Shown in pieces: positions 43,561 through 53,373 of a stretch of DNA of 64,000 nt. Under the pieces are notes generated by a model. That model had not been told where the DNA came from. It ran no database searches and saw nothing but the letters and a program-made list of their open reading frames with translations. The translations under genes and the position numbers were made by a program. The stretch comes from Leptospira chreensis (GTDB lineage: Bacteria; Spirochaetota; Leptospiria; Leptospirales; Leptospiraceae): positions 37,728 through 101,727 of the forward strand of contig NZ_JAFFPS010000004.1 of assembly GCF_016919165.1 (NCBI RefSeq). The letters run 5' to 3'. Position 1 is the stretch's first letter; every line of letters starts with the position of its first letter.

Positions 43561-44444
43561 GGAACCTCTCTTAGGGAAAGTTTTACTTGGAATCCGTGCG
43601 AACTGTTCGGAAACTCTAATGATCCTTTCATTTTCTCGATTAATTTTTTTACGATGTACAAACCAATCCCACTCCCGCTCGTTCTCGAATGGCGAAGGAA
43701 AGGTAAAGTGAGATTTTTTTTGTTCCCAAGAAATCCCATACCGTCATCTTCCAAAAGAAAACAAATACGTTCGTTTTCTTTTGTAACTGAAAGTTTGATG
43801 GTTTTGGCTTTTCCGTGACGTTTTGCATTTTCACTTAAGTTCTTTAACATAGCAAAAAATGCCTTTTTATCAATATAAACCTTAGTTTGTTTCGGAATCA
43901 AAACATCCCAAACCAAATCCGGTTCATGGTGGGCATAGGATTCACATAAATCATTTAGACTCAAATGTTCCATATACAAGGAATCCCCTTGCATCAGGCT
44001 TGCGAGATAAAATGCATTTCCCATTTGGGATTCAATGCGTTGGTTTTCTTTCCAAATCTTTTCTAGTTTTCTTTTGAGTTCGGGTTCTTTGGTATCTTCC
44101 AGAAGGACTTCGATTTGCAGCTGTAAGCTGGCGATAGGTGTCTTCATTTCATGAGAGACAGTAGAAAAAAAATCGGATATAAGTTTAGAACGTTTGTGAT
44201 CTCTGTAAGAAAGTGTTGCCAGTGTCACCCCACCCAGGGTCAACATGGAAAGAAAGAAGGACCCTTCCAGTTGTAACATCCTGTTCACTCGGTCCAGCTC
44301 GACCTGCCTTTCCGCACTGATAGAAATTTCTGATATGGTTTTTGCTTGGCGAAACCCCAAAATCCACCACCAGACACCCAGAGAAAGTGTGAGGGATAGC
44401 CAAGCTAGGGAAAAAAACATTCGAAATTGTGCTGATCCTCTCAA
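43557..44444 (-). CDS. Membrane sensor histidine kinase
   Basis: A 295-residue kinase with two membrane helices (about residues 10-30 and 62-80) flanking a short periplasmic loop of about 30 residues. The H-box STVSHEMKTP has His98; N-box NLSENAKRHG, DDGMGF and SGSGIGLYIV follow. The sensory loop is too small for a folded ligand domain, so it may sense the membrane or a partner. Start is TTG 44444 with GAGAGG five bases upstream; ATG 44420 is an alternative. Confidence 0.92.
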   Translation of the reverse strand: MRGSAQFRMFFSLAWLSLTLSLGVWWWILGFRQAKTISEISISAERQVELDRVNRMLQLEGSFFLSMLTLGGVTLATLSYRDHKRSKLISDFFSTVSHEMKTPIASLQLQIEVLLEDTKEPELKRKLEKIWKENQRIESQMGNAFYLASLMQGDSLYMEHLSLNDLCESYAHHEPDLVWDVLIPKQTKVYIDKKAFFAMLKNLSENAKRHGKAKTIKLSVTKENERICFLLEDDGMGFLGNKKNLTLPFLRHSRTSGSGIGLYIVKKLIEKMKGSLEFPNSSHGFQVKLSLREVP

Positions 44445-44548
44445 ATTCGCCTCTCAATTCAAGTTAGGGCCATGCGGATGGACGACGAGCAAAAAAAGAT
44501 GTTGTCACATTGGAAGAACCCGAGATTTTATTTTTTAGGAGAACAACT

Positions 44549-45613
44549 TTGAACTTCGACGAAATCTCGAAACATCTTGGAAATGATGCGGAATCCCTAC
44601 TTGGATTCAAATCGCCTAAAATCGCTAAAGAACTAATCCACGTACCTGGCTCTGACTGGGTTGATAGAATTTTTGCTCCCACAGACAGGTCAATCCCTGT
44701 TCTTCGTAGCATCCAAACCCTTCTCGGAAGTGGCCGTCTTGGTGGAACTGGTTATGTTTCCATCCTTCCGGTAGACCAAGGAATTGAACACTCCGCTGGT
44801 GCTTCTTTTGCAAAAAACCCCATTTACTTTGATGGCGAAAACATCATCAAATTGGCTATCGAAGGTGGTTGTAACGGTGTTGCGACAACTCTTGGTGTCC
44901 TTGGATCGGTTGCGAGAAAGTATGCTCACAAAATTCCTTTCATTTTGAAAATCAACCACAACGAACTCCTTACGTATCCAAACAAAAGTGAACAAATTTT
45001 GTTCGCGACTGTAAAACAAGCTTATGACCAAGGTTGTGTTGCAATCGGTGCTACGATTTATTTTGGTTCTGCTGATTCCGGTCGTGAAATTGTTGAGATT
45101 TCTAAAATCTTCCAAATGGCACACGAACTAGGAATGGCAACTATCCTTTGGTGTTATGTTAGAAACAATGCGTTCAAAAAAGATAAAGACTACCATGTTT
45201 CTGCTGACCTAACAGGACAAGCAAACCACTTAGGTGTGACCATCCAAGCGGATATCATCAAACAAAAGTTACCTGAAAACAACGGTGGATACAATGTGTT
45301 AAACCAAGAATCTTCTTATGGTAAAACAGACAAACGTATCTATTCTGACCTTACTTCTGACCACCCGATTGACCTCACTCGTTACCAAGTAGCAAATTGT
45401 TACATGGGAAGAGCGGGACTCATCAACTCCGGTGGAGCTTCTGGAGAAAACGATTTACAAGATGCCATCAAAACAGCCGTAATCAACAAACGTGCTGGTG
45501 GAATGGGTCTTATCTCTGGAAGAAAGGCATTCCAAAAACCAATGAAGGAAGGAGTGGCGTTACTTAACGCCATCCAAGACGTATACCTCTCGAAGGATAT
45601 CACAGTCGCATAA
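44549..45613 (+). CDS. fbaB: Fructose-bisphosphate aldolase, class I (DhnA/FbaB type)
   Basis: A 354-residue Schiff-base aldolase of glycolysis/gluconeogenesis. The blocks [53 protein letters not shown] and [12 protein letters not shown] match the bacterial FbaB group. The frame is open from 44510, but TTG 44549 is chosen: TAGGAG ends about 7 bases before it and the size fits (about 350). It is seven bases from malQ, forming a small carbohydrate operon. Confidence 0.93.
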   Translation: MNFDEISKHLGNDAESLLGFKSPKIAKELIHVPGSDWVDRIFAPTDRSIPVLRSIQTLLGSGRLGGTGYVSILPVDQGIEHSAGASFAKNPIYFDGENIIKLAIEGGCNGVATTLGVLGSVARKYAHKIPFILKINHNELLTYPNKSEQILFATVKQAYDQGCVAIGATIYFGSADSGREIVEISKIFQMAHELGMATILWCYVRNNAFKKDKDYHVSADLTGQANHLGVTIQADIIKQKLPENNGGYNVLNQESSYGKTDKRIYSDLTSDHPIDLTRYQVANCYMGRAGLINSGGASGENDLQDAIKTAVINKRAGGMGLISGRKAFQKPMKEGVALLNAIQDVYLSKDITVA

Positions 45614-45620
45614 AAAAGAC

Positions 45621-47345
45621 TTGGAATCGATTCGAAATGTAAACAGAAGAAGGGCGGGGGTAATTGTATCTCTGCCCTCTATTGTTTCTGAGTATTCCTT
45701 GGAATGCGGAGACATTTATAGTCTGTATCCTCTTTGCGATTGGGCAAAGGATGTAGGTTTTAGCATCATTCAATTATTACCCTTAAACGATACAGGGTTC
45801 GGATACTCACCTTACAGTGCCATCTCTGCCTTTGCGATTGATCCGATTTATATATCCTTATACAAATTAAATCTAAATTTTAAATCTCGCAAACGAGAGA
45901 TTCGTTCTTTAGAAAACCATCCCATCCGCATTCGTAATTTAAAATTGGATATCATCCGTAAACACTATACGGAAAACCAAAAAGAAGCTGTCAAAGAGGC
46001 TACCTACTTTTTAGAAAAACACCCTTGGTGTTATTCTTATGCTGCTTTTCGGCTGCTCTATGAAGAGTTTACGGATAAGGGTTGGTGGGAGTGGCCCAAA
46101 GAATATTTAGATCCCAATCTTGCTAAAGAATATATATTTTCCAAACGAAGAGAGGAGGCATTCTTTTGGGTCTATTTACAAAAGATCGCCTTTGATCAGT
46201 TATCTGCAGTAAAAACCCATTATGAAGATGCAGGTGTTTATTTAAAAGGGGATATGCCCATCCTTACTTCTCGAAATTCTTGCGATGTTTGGGAACATCC
46301 AGAATTTTTTATTATGGATCTGCAGGCAGGTGCGCCTCCTGACGATTTTTCCAAAACCGGTCAAACTTGGGGATTCCCAGTCCTTAATTGGGAAGTGTTG
46401 GAGAAATCCAACTATTCTTGGTGGAAGGATCGTTTGTCTTATTTGGAAAATTTTTTCCATCTTTACCGCATTGACCATGTGATTGGAATGTTTCGGATTT
46501 GGGCGATCCCCAGGGCCGATTCCACAGCCCTCCATGGCTGGTTCCATCCACAATTTGGAATTGCCAAAGAAGAATTTATCAAAGAAGGACTAGATCCCAA
46601 ACAATTTGAATCTTTGGGTCTCATTCATGAATTCAGTCCCGACCATTATATTTTCTATTGGGATTTTTGGAAAGAGGCTACATACCAAGAGTTAGCTGAA
46701 GAAACCAAGGCAAAACTATTCCCTTTATCAGAATTACATATCAAAGAAGAAGAAAAACATTGGAAGGAATCGGGAGAAAGAATTTTGGAAATTTTTGAAT
46801 CCTTTTCTTCTATGTTGCCATGTGCGGAAGATCTGGGATCGGTTCCCAAGTTCATTCGAGAATCTTTATTCGAACGCCAAATGATTGGGATTGATGTGGT
46901 GCGTTGGACCAAATCTTTTACAACTGGCGAGTTCATTCCAGAAGAATCGTACAGGGAAAATGCGATCTCTGTATTGTCTACGCATGATACAAGTTTGGTG
47001 ATGGAGTGGTGGAAAAAGGAAGGAGATTTGGAATCAAAATTCCAATTTTTCTTTGACCGCTTAGGAAAACCAAGGCCAGAATCTGATGACGAAGTGGTTC
47101 TCGGGCTTCTCGAATTTGTCTTCCAAACCCAAAGTATTTTCTCCATCCAATTGTTTCAGGATCTAGCCATCGGTGTTTCTGATCTTTGGGAGAGGCCTGA
47201 AAAACACCGGATCAATCTTCCGGGAACGCCGGACCAGGCCAATTGGACTTATAGGTTTCCGATTCTTATCGAAGACTTTGCCTCTGATTTCAAACGCAAT
47301 TTTACCCTCCGCAAACTCCTTCTGGATTCAGGTCGAAATTCCTAA
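45621..47345 (+). CDS. malQ: 4-alpha-glucanotransferase (amylomaltase, GH77)
   Basis: A 574-residue GH77 enzyme that transfers alpha-1,4-glucan chains. Start region RRRAGVIVSLPSIVSEYSLECGD and LPLNDTGFGYSPYS are typical. Catalytic residues: nucleophile Asp in YRIDHVIGMFRIW (about 285), acid/base Glu in CAEDLG, and Asp in LSTHDTS. Start TTG 45621 lies seven bases after fbaB, with no strong ribosome-binding site. It would feed maltodextrin or glycogen glucose into the pathway served by fbaB. Confidence 0.93.
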   Translation: MESIRNVNRRRAGVIVSLPSIVSEYSLECGDIYSLYPLCDWAKDVGFSIIQLLPLNDTGFGYSPYSAISAFAIDPIYISLYKLNLNFKSRKREIRSLENHPIRIRNLKLDIIRKHYTENQKEAVKEATYFLEKHPWCYSYAAFRLLYEEFTDKGWWEWPKEYLDPNLAKEYIFSKRREEAFFWVYLQKIAFDQLSAVKTHYEDAGVYLKGDMPILTSRNSCDVWEHPEFFIMDLQAGAPPDDFSKTGQTWGFPVLNWEVLEKSNYSWWKDRLSYLENFFHLYRIDHVIGMFRIWAIPRADSTALHGWFHPQFGIAKEEFIKEGLDPKQFESLGLIHEFSPDHYIFYWDFWKEATYQELAEETKAKLFPLSELHIKEEEKHWKESGERILEIFESFSSMLPCAEDLGSVPKFIRESLFERQMIGIDVVRWTKSFTTGEFIPEESYRENAISVLSTHDTSLVMEWWKKEGDLESKFQFFFDRLGKPRPESDDEVVLGLLEFVFQTQSIFSIQLFQDLAIGVSDLWERPEKHRINLPGTPDQANWTYRFPILIEDFASDFKRNFTLRKLLLDSGRNS

Positions 47346-47435
47346 TTTTTTAGAAATTTTCGAATTTTGACAGGTTCGTTCAAGTCGATCCCCAAGGTTT
47401 CTGGTAGGATGGATCTTTACACCCGGAGGTCTCCC

Positions 47436-47975
47436 TTGAGATTTGCAAAAGAAATGGCGTTTTATTCCGCTTACCATCAGGAAAAACGTAATGTTTTAGT
47501 TCATGTGCTCGGTGTTCCTACAATCACCTTCACTTTGTTTGTTGTGCTAAGTCGTTTTAGCCTTTTTGAATACAATGGTTTTCATGTGTCCGCATCCCTT
47601 GTATTCACTTTGGCTGTCCTTGGTTATTACTACACTTTGGATGTATTGTTTGCTTTTGTGGCGACTCTCGTTTTTGGAGGGCTTTATTTAACCTCCGAAT
47701 GGATCACAACACAATTACCGGCGACCACTGCTTGGACCATCTTTGGTCTTGGCCAAGTGATCGGATGGGGATCGCAGTTCTATGGACATTTTGTTTTTGA
47801 AAAAAGTCGTCCGGCACTTTTTGACAATCTTTTCCAAGCATTGGTATCCGCACCACTATTCGTGGTAGCCGATGTTTTCTTTGAACTCGGATACCGATTG
47901 GATTTGAAAGCTGCTGTGGAAAATGAACTGAAAGCGCGTGGAGTGTGGAAAGATTTTTCACATAAACATGCTTAA
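47436..47975 (+). CDS. Mpo1/YGL010w-like (DUF962) membrane protein
   Basis: About 179 residues with four membrane helices. FYSAYHQEKRNVLVHVLGVP and YGHFVFEKSRPALFDNL are the family's two histidine-containing signatures. The yeast member Mpo1 is an iron-dependent dioxygenase acting on 2-hydroxy fatty acids; a bacterial role is not established. The frame is open from TTG 47367, but TTG 47436 is chosen because GGAGG ends six bases before it. Confidence 0.82.
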   Translation: MRFAKEMAFYSAYHQEKRNVLVHVLGVPTITFTLFVVLSRFSLFEYNGFHVSASLVFTLAVLGYYYTLDVLFAFVATLVFGGLYLTSEWITTQLPATTAWTIFGLGQVIGWGSQFYGHFVFEKSRPALFDNLFQALVSAPLFVVADVFFELGYRLDLKAAVENELKARGVWKDFSHKHA

Positions 47976-48012
47976 ACTTTCTATACTTATAGTATCACTT
48001 AAGTAACATCGT

Positions 48013-48056
48013 AAAGTAAGAGAGTTCAATACATAAACTCAAACTCCTCTTACTTT
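48013..48056. terminator. Strong hairpin between convergent genes
   Basis: AAAGTAAGAG (48013-48022) pairs perfectly with CTCTTACTTT (48047-48056), extended inward by AGTT/AACT-type pairs with a bulge. It lies between the DUF962 gene and the convergent AraC gene; no T-tract, so it may be a bidirectional or Rho-assisted terminator. Confidence 0.55.
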
Positions 48057-48069
48057 GCGAGATCCCCAT

Positions 48070-48843
48070 TTAATTTTCGCAAAAACATACCTTGCCGAGG
48101 GACTGACTTCCTAGAAATAGGGAAGGTTTGACTCCAAACATCTTTTTGAAGGTTCGAGACAAGTGGGCTTGGTCACTAAAACCGGCAGCATGAGATGCTG
48201 TTGTCAGATTTTCACCACCTTGTAAAAGTTTTGCGGCGATGTGAAGGCGTTGCCATAATAAATATTGCCGGAGTGGAATTCCCATATTGTCCTTAAACAA
48301 ATGCATAAACCGATCCGTGGAAATTCCTGAGATTTCAGAGAGTTCTGCGAGAGTCACGGGACTAGGGATTTCTTCTTTAATTTTTTGAATGGCTATTTCG
48401 ATTCGTTCATCAAATTTTTTGGGAACTGTTTTGGAACCCAGTAGAGAAAGAATTTGATTGTAGATGGAGCGGGCTGATTCACAGGTGAGTGTTTCACCAA
48501 ACAAAGGATCGGCGAGTTTTTGGATTTTGGATCTGATTTCTGGTTCAATGGTTTTGGGAGATAAATCCATTTCGATCCGTTTGTATTCATCTGATTTTGG
48601 ATCCAATTGGATAATGACCATTTCTGAGTTGGATCCATCCAGTCTATGGTAATAGTTTGGGGGGATGATGATCCCATCGGATTCAATCACAACATCAGAT
48701 TTGGTATACAAATGGAAAGATCCGCGGAGAGATACTAAGATAGATACGGCATAATGGGAGTGGGGTTCTGTCACGATCCCAACAGTGCCGAGGAGAATCC
48801 GTTCCCCAAAATAAAAAAGACTTCCTTTTCTTTTAGAATCCAT
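48070..48843 (-). CDS. AraC-family transcriptional regulator
   Basis: A 257-residue regulator. The N-terminal half has cupin-like features (EPHSHYAVSILVSLRGSF, GIIIPPNYYHRLDG) for effector binding. The C-terminal half has two helix-turn-helix units: LAELSEISGISTDRFMHLFKDNMG and ASHAAGFSDQAHLSRTFKKMFGVKPS. It is divergent from the transglutaminase-like gene with 49 bases between, so it may control that gene, itself, or both. Confidence 0.92.
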   Translation of the reverse strand: MDSKRKGSLFYFGERILLGTVGIVTEPHSHYAVSILVSLRGSFHLYTKSDVVIESDGIIIPPNYYHRLDGSNSEMVIIQLDPKSDEYKRIEMDLSPKTIEPEIRSKIQKLADPLFGETLTCESARSIYNQILSLLGSKTVPKKFDERIEIAIQKIKEEIPSPVTLAELSEISGISTDRFMHLFKDNMGIPLRQYLLWQRLHIAAKLLQGGENLTTASHAAGFSDQAHLSRTFKKMFGVKPSLFLGSQSLGKVCFCEN

Positions 48844-48892
48844 ACACTAAAAAAACTTTAAAGAACCATTCTAAAAAGGCAAGGATTATCGA

Positions 48893-50650
48893 ATGAAAAA
48901 AATGGTTTGGGTTTTAGTTTTCCTCATCTTCCTACCTTCTTTATTGGCAGTAGGAGTCGGTGAGATTCCTCTTACTTGGACAGAGATACGTTCAATGTAC
49001 GATTGGAAGAAGTCCATTTCCTTTCCTGAATCAGAATCTGTGGAATTATTTGAGTCTGTCTTGTATTCGGAAGGCCGTCTCTTTTTTCAGACAAGAGATG
49101 CGATCAAACAAACTTCCATCCTTGTTTGGAATTTAGATTCTGGGGAATCAACAAAACTTCCTTGGAATGAAGGTAAGGTTACGGGTTGGTCCGAGTGTCG
49201 GGGAAACCTTCTTATCCAAACGGCAAAGACTCTTTGGGAACTCCATCCCAAGACCTTTGTTGTCCAAAGGAAATTACCTTGGCCAGACAAAGGAAAACAT
49301 TGGCAGGATATTGTTTGTTTGGAGAAGCAAATCTATCGATTGGCTGGGAACCAATTGGAAGTGTACAACCTAAATTCAGGGGAATTGGAATCCAAAATTT
49401 CCCTCCCGTTTGCATCCATTCAGAGAATGACCAAACGCAGTGAAACCGAACTTCTTTTCATCTCCTCATTTTGGGGAAATACCATCCAAGTATTTTCTCT
49501 TAAAGACCAAACAAGTGTTAGAGAATTAAAATTCCCTGTGAACCATAGGGCCTTATTTAAATTAGCAGTTTTACCCGAGGATCGTTTCCTTATTTTTGAT
49601 CCACTCAGTAAAACTTATGGGGAGTGGAAGGGAATGGGATCTGCCTTTTTCCCTTTAACAACATCATCCTTGGAAGTGGCTTCCGGTGCGAAGGCCTACC
49701 GTTTTTCTCCCATTCAAAATCAAATTGAATACCAATTCCAATTCACAGCCTTAGTCGACATTCCAGAAACGAAGTTTCATTTTGTATTGCCGAGAGATGG
49801 AACTCACTCCCAAACACTGAGTGAAGAAAATTTAGGACCTGATACGAAGCTCGAAGTGGATCCAGGCGGGAATCGTTCTCTCACTTTGACCGTGCAAGCA
49901 ATGAAGGCGGGGGATACAAAAGAGATGACAGTCTACCGCGCTCTACTCACTCGTTATAAAATCCAATGGAATATCGATCCTACCTGGGACTTACCATCAA
50001 AGCAAATCGGGGAAGAGTTCCAGAGTTATCTCTTAGATGATTGGTTTTTGAAAATGAATACCGATATTGTTTTGGAAAAAAAGAAATCTCTAATTGGTGA
50101 GAGTCGAAATCTAAAAGAGATTCTGACCAAAACCCAAGAGTATGTGGCATCGATTCCTTACAAATCGGGAAGTTTTGAACCAGCACCGAAAGTGATCGAA
50201 AAAAACAATGGAGCTTGCACGGAACATTCCTATGTCACCATGGCATTGTTACGTGGTGTGGGAATTCCTTCTCGTTTGGTTTGGAACTATCTACCGACAG
50301 AATCATCCAAAGAAATCACGTTCAATCATAAGTTTGTGGAAGTTTGGGTGGAAGGACTCGGTTGGATTCCTATGGAACCATTGGCCCCACCCAAATCCAA
50401 ACCAGGTGTGACCCATGCACGGCATGTTGTGTTTGCGGGACTATCCGGTACAAGCCATCCTAAAATCGCTGGCGGAGACAGGTTAGTTCAATTGTCGAAA
50501 GAAAGTTTAGGTTTGGCCAAGAAGTTAAAATTCAAATTGGTTGTGGCAAAGGTCGAAGCCGGAAAAGAAACAGAGGACAAGGAAGAGGGGGAGATTCCCA
50601 CAAAAACCAACCGTGCCCTAACCAAAGGGGAAGAGATACTGGTTCCTTAG
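48893..50650 (+). CDS. Exported transglutaminase-like protein
   Basis: A 585-residue protein with an N-terminal signal or anchor (residues 1-20). Residues about 50-260 contain repeated strand motifs (LVWNLDSGES, LEVYNLNSGELESKI) that suggest a beta-propeller. The C-terminal transglutaminase-like core has Cys442 in NNGACTEHS and His479 in NHKFVEVWVEGLGWIPMEP; the third residue of the usual Cys-His-Asp triad appears as Glu. Bacterial members are often proteases or envelope enzymes. The C-terminus is Lys/Glu-rich. Confidence 0.82.
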   Translation: MKKMVWVLVFLIFLPSLLAVGVGEIPLTWTEIRSMYDWKKSISFPESESVELFESVLYSEGRLFFQTRDAIKQTSILVWNLDSGESTKLPWNEGKVTGWSECRGNLLIQTAKTLWELHPKTFVVQRKLPWPDKGKHWQDIVCLEKQIYRLAGNQLEVYNLNSGELESKISLPFASIQRMTKRSETELLFISSFWGNTIQVFSLKDQTSVRELKFPVNHRALFKLAVLPEDRFLIFDPLSKTYGEWKGMGSAFFPLTTSSLEVASGAKAYRFSPIQNQIEYQFQFTALVDIPETKFHFVLPRDGTHSQTLSEENLGPDTKLEVDPGGNRSLTLTVQAMKAGDTKEMTVYRALLTRYKIQWNIDPTWDLPSKQIGEEFQSYLLDDWFLKMNTDIVLEKKKSLIGESRNLKEILTKTQEYVASIPYKSGSFEPAPKVIEKNNGACTEHSYVTMALLRGVGIPSRLVWNYLPTESSKEITFNHKFVEVWVEGLGWIPMEPLAPPKSKPGVTHARHVVFAGLSGTSHPKIAGGDRLVQLSKESLGLAKKLKFKLVVAKVEAGKETEDKEEGEIPTKTNRALTKGEEILVP

Positions 50651-51772
50651 TTATTTTCTAAGGACAAAGTTCTCTCCATTTTTGGGACCCGATTTTCGGA
50701 TAAAGAGTCGTCTTTCTACAGAGATACCGAGTAACACTTGATAGATGTCTGTTAGAATGGGCCTAGAGGAATAATATCCATGTCCCAGTCCACCCACACC
50801 AAATACAGGATCATCCACTTCGTTGACATTGATCACATCCACGCCGGAATATTTAAAACACATTCCGGCACGAGGAGCTCCATTGACTTTTTGGGAAGCA
50901 ACGAGGGCATTATCCCCAGGAGAACAATAGAGGGTGATCCTTTCGGAAGATTTGGATAAGTCGCTTAGTATAAACTCAAATTCATTTTTATCAAAATCGG
51001 GAGCATTTAGGATGAGCTCCGATAAAAATTTACTTTTGCCTTGTTTGGCGAGCGCTGCCACAGAGGGTAATACTACTTGGTGGCCCATACTATGAACCAC
51101 TAAATGTACTTTTTTACCAAGGCCAGTGATGTCGGTTAAAAATTTGGCAAAGGGTTCTCGGTTGATTTTTGCTTCTGCAAAGTTTAGATCGTAAGTGGAT
51201 TTTACCATCACTTGGCCAAGAATCCCCGCATCCGCTCCTGCCGGCCAAGAATAAACAACCACTTCTCCTGGAAACTTTAGATCATATTTGATTTGTCCTG
51301 CACGAAGTACAGCTTCATCAAAGTTAACATTAAACCCATGAACAAAAACTAAAACCTCATTCGAAGCCGAGGATTTGATTTTGGTTAAAAATTCTTTATC
51401 GTCTGTATTGATCCGGCCTTTGAACTGAAAGAACTGGTTTTTGTCTTGGGCATTGTCGAGAGAGATATCGCCAATGATATGTTTTGACGGGATATTCACT
51501 AAACAGAGTCCATAATGGGGATTGATGTCTGTGATGAATCCAAAACTTTGAGGATCACAATTGTCTTTCACAGTCATTTCTCTACGTGTGGTGACAAAAT
51601 GTACATTTAGAATTTTGGTTTCATCGAATGGATCTACAATTCGTTTGTTGATTTCTTCTCCAATTTTTACCGTGCAGGAAAGAAATAAATGAGAAACGGA
51701 TATAAGGAATATTAGTAAAATTGAATGTTTTTTGGTATAGGAAATTTTGTTCATAGTAAGTGTAATTTTCAT
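50651..51772 (-). CDS. Alpha/beta hydrolase lipoprotein (DUF900-type)
   Basis: A 373-residue protein with a lipoprotein signal (lipobox LFLSC, Cys33). The hydrolase core has VHGFNVNFDEA (oxyanion loop), YSWPAG, and the nucleophile elbow VHSMGH with Ser228, typical of DUF900 alpha/beta hydrolases. Substrate unknown; an esterase or lipase acting at the envelope is plausible. The start overlaps the LysM/M23 gene by four bases (ATGA), placing it in the shape-gene transcript. Confidence 0.83.
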   Translation of the reverse strand: MKITLTMNKISYTKKHSILLIFLISVSHLFLSCTVKIGEEINKRIVDPFDETKILNVHFVTTRREMTVKDNCDPQSFGFITDINPHYGLCLVNIPSKHIIGDISLDNAQDKNQFFQFKGRINTDDKEFLTKIKSSASNEVLVFVHGFNVNFDEAVLRAGQIKYDLKFPGEVVVYSWPAGADAGILGQVMVKSTYDLNFAEAKINREPFAKFLTDITGLGKKVHLVVHSMGHQVVLPSVAALAKQGKSKFLSELILNAPDFDKNEFEFILSDLSKSSERITLYCSPGDNALVASQKVNGAPRAGMCFKYSGVDVINVNEVDDPVFGVGGLGHGYYSSRPILTDIYQVLLGISVERRLFIRKSGPKNGENFVLRK

Positions 51773-52893
51773 TTATAAGAAAATCCTTTGATGATTTTTG
51801 TTGGGTTTACGTTTTTTCCATCTTTGATGACTTCAAAGTGGAGGTGGGGGCCAAAACAATATCCAGTGCAACCAGATCGAGAAATGACTTTGCCGGCACT
51901 TACGTAATCCCCTTCTTTGACAAAGAGTTTCGAGTTATGAGCATACAAAGTTTGGTAACTGTCATCATGAGTGAGAATGATCGCATTCCCATATCCACCC
52001 ATCCAACCGGAATAGGTGACTTTTCCTTTTCTCGCAGCATATACCGATTCGTAATTGGCACGTAAGTCAAGAGCCATGTGGAATTTGTATTGTGGGTAGG
52101 AACGGGTTCCCCAACCGGAAGTGATGACTTTGGATACCACAGGGATTCTCCAAACAGGGCCTGTTTCTGGGATCACAGCCCCAGGAAGGAATACTTTTTG
52201 TCCTGATTTGAATAGGTCATAGTCTTCTAATTGGTTTTCGGAATAAATATCATCGATTTTGACTTTGTAGTAGTCTGCTACTTTGGCAAGGGTATCGCCT
52301 TTTTTTAGTTTGTAAACTAACCCATGTTTGTTGGGAATGTTTAGGATTTGTCCAGGGAGGATAGACACTTCTGGATTGATTCCCGAACTTCCAGCAATGG
52401 ATTCGGCAGAAACTTTGAACCTACGTGCAATGTCAGATAGAGTTTCGTTTTTTTTGACTTTGTATTGGGTGACTTTTAGTTTTTTGTTTTTGTTTTCTGC
52501 CAGTGCATCCAAATCAGCGGAACGAAGGATGGCCATTTTTTTATCTTCTGTTTCTTGAAGATACTTGGCGTCAGCAAGTTTTGCTTCTTTATCCTTAACG
52601 TCGTTTTCTTCCACTTCAGTGGACATACTTAAGAACTCTTTTTCCATCAAACTTTCTTCATAAGTTTGTTTGTCTACGATGATGGAGATAAAGAAAGCTA
52701 AGATAAAAGAAGAAGCGAGAAGGGGAAGGATTCGATACCGTTTCCGGTTGAGATCAATCGTTCCATGAAGGACACTGGATTGTGATTGGAGATTATAAAA
52801 ATACTTACCGGGAGAAACTTGGATTACATTTACGTTTCCCCAGCGTAACACATGCTTACCGATCGTAGACTTTTCGGGAGATCGAAGTAGCAT
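51769..52893 (-). CDS. LysM-M23 peptidoglycan endopeptidase
   Basis: A 374-residue membrane-anchored hydrolase. One membrane helix (about residues 55-75) is followed by two LysM repeats (YKVKKNETLSDIARRF and YKLKKGDTLAKVADYY) for glycan binding, and an M23 domain with zinc ligands in HMALDLRA and HLHFEV, so it looks active. Next to a bactofilin it resembles bactofilin/M23 pairs that set cell curvature in other bacteria. No good ribosome-binding site is seen before ATG 52893. Confidence 0.92.
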   Translation of the reverse strand: MLLRSPEKSTIGKHVLRWGNVNVIQVSPGKYFYNLQSQSSVLHGTIDLNRKRYRILPLLASSFILAFFISIIVDKQTYEESLMEKEFLSMSTEVEENDVKDKEAKLADAKYLQETEDKKMAILRSADLDALAENKNKKLKVTQYKVKKNETLSDIARRFKVSAESIAGSSGINPEVSILPGQILNIPNKHGLVYKLKKGDTLAKVADYYKVKIDDIYSENQLEDYDLFKSGQKVFLPGAVIPETGPVWRIPVVSKVITSGWGTRSYPQYKFHMALDLRANYESVYAARKGKVTYSGWMGGYGNAIILTHDDSYQTLYAHNSKLFVKEGDYVSAGKVISRSGCTGYCFGPHLHFEVIKDGKNVNPTKIIKGFSYK

Positions 52894-52909
52894 GTGTTAA
52901 TAAGGAGAG

Positions 52910-53314
52910 TTAATCCTTGGTGTCTAAGGATTTAATACCGCCAAAGGATTCTTCAACAATCTTACGAACGTCCTTTTTTTGGCCGCCAGTGATTGTGATA
53001 TTTCCTTTTGCTACTACACCTTTTTGAAGTTCTAAGTAAGGAGCAGTAATATCACCTAACATACGTCCTGTACCTTCGAGTTTTACTTCGTTTTCGGCTT
53101 TGATGTTACCGATGAGGGTACCTGATACAATGACTTCTCTTGCACTGATGTTGGTTTTTACTTTACCGGTTTCTCCGATAACGAGTGCATCCTCAGTTTT
53201 GATATCACCTTCGAATTTTCCATCGATTCTAAGTGAACCTGCGATATAAAACTTACCTTCAAATATCGACCCTGGTCCGATAACACTATTGATGGAATCC
53301 TTACCTATTGCCAT
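52910..53314 (-). CDS. Bactofilin
   Basis: A 134-residue cytoskeletal protein. The central DUF583 right-handed beta-helix is evident from repeating hydrophobic strands (IDGKFEGDIKTEDALVIGET, VIVSGTLIGNIKAENEVKLEG). Bactofilins polymerise without nucleotide; one has been reported to influence helical shape in Leptospira biflexa, and whether this is that copy is not known. AAGGAGC precedes the ATG. It lies 16 bases before the LysM/M23 gene. Confidence 0.92.
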   Translation of the reverse strand: MAIGKDSINSVIGPGSIFEGKFYIAGSLRIDGKFEGDIKTEDALVIGETGKVKTNISAREVIVSGTLIGNIKAENEVKLEGTGRMLGDITAPYLELQKGVVAKGNITITGGQKKDVRKIVEESFGGIKSLDTKD

Positions 53315-53373
53315 TCCTGCTCCTTTTCCCCTTCTGTGAGAATCAAAATTTTCGGTCTTCTTGACAAGCCTTT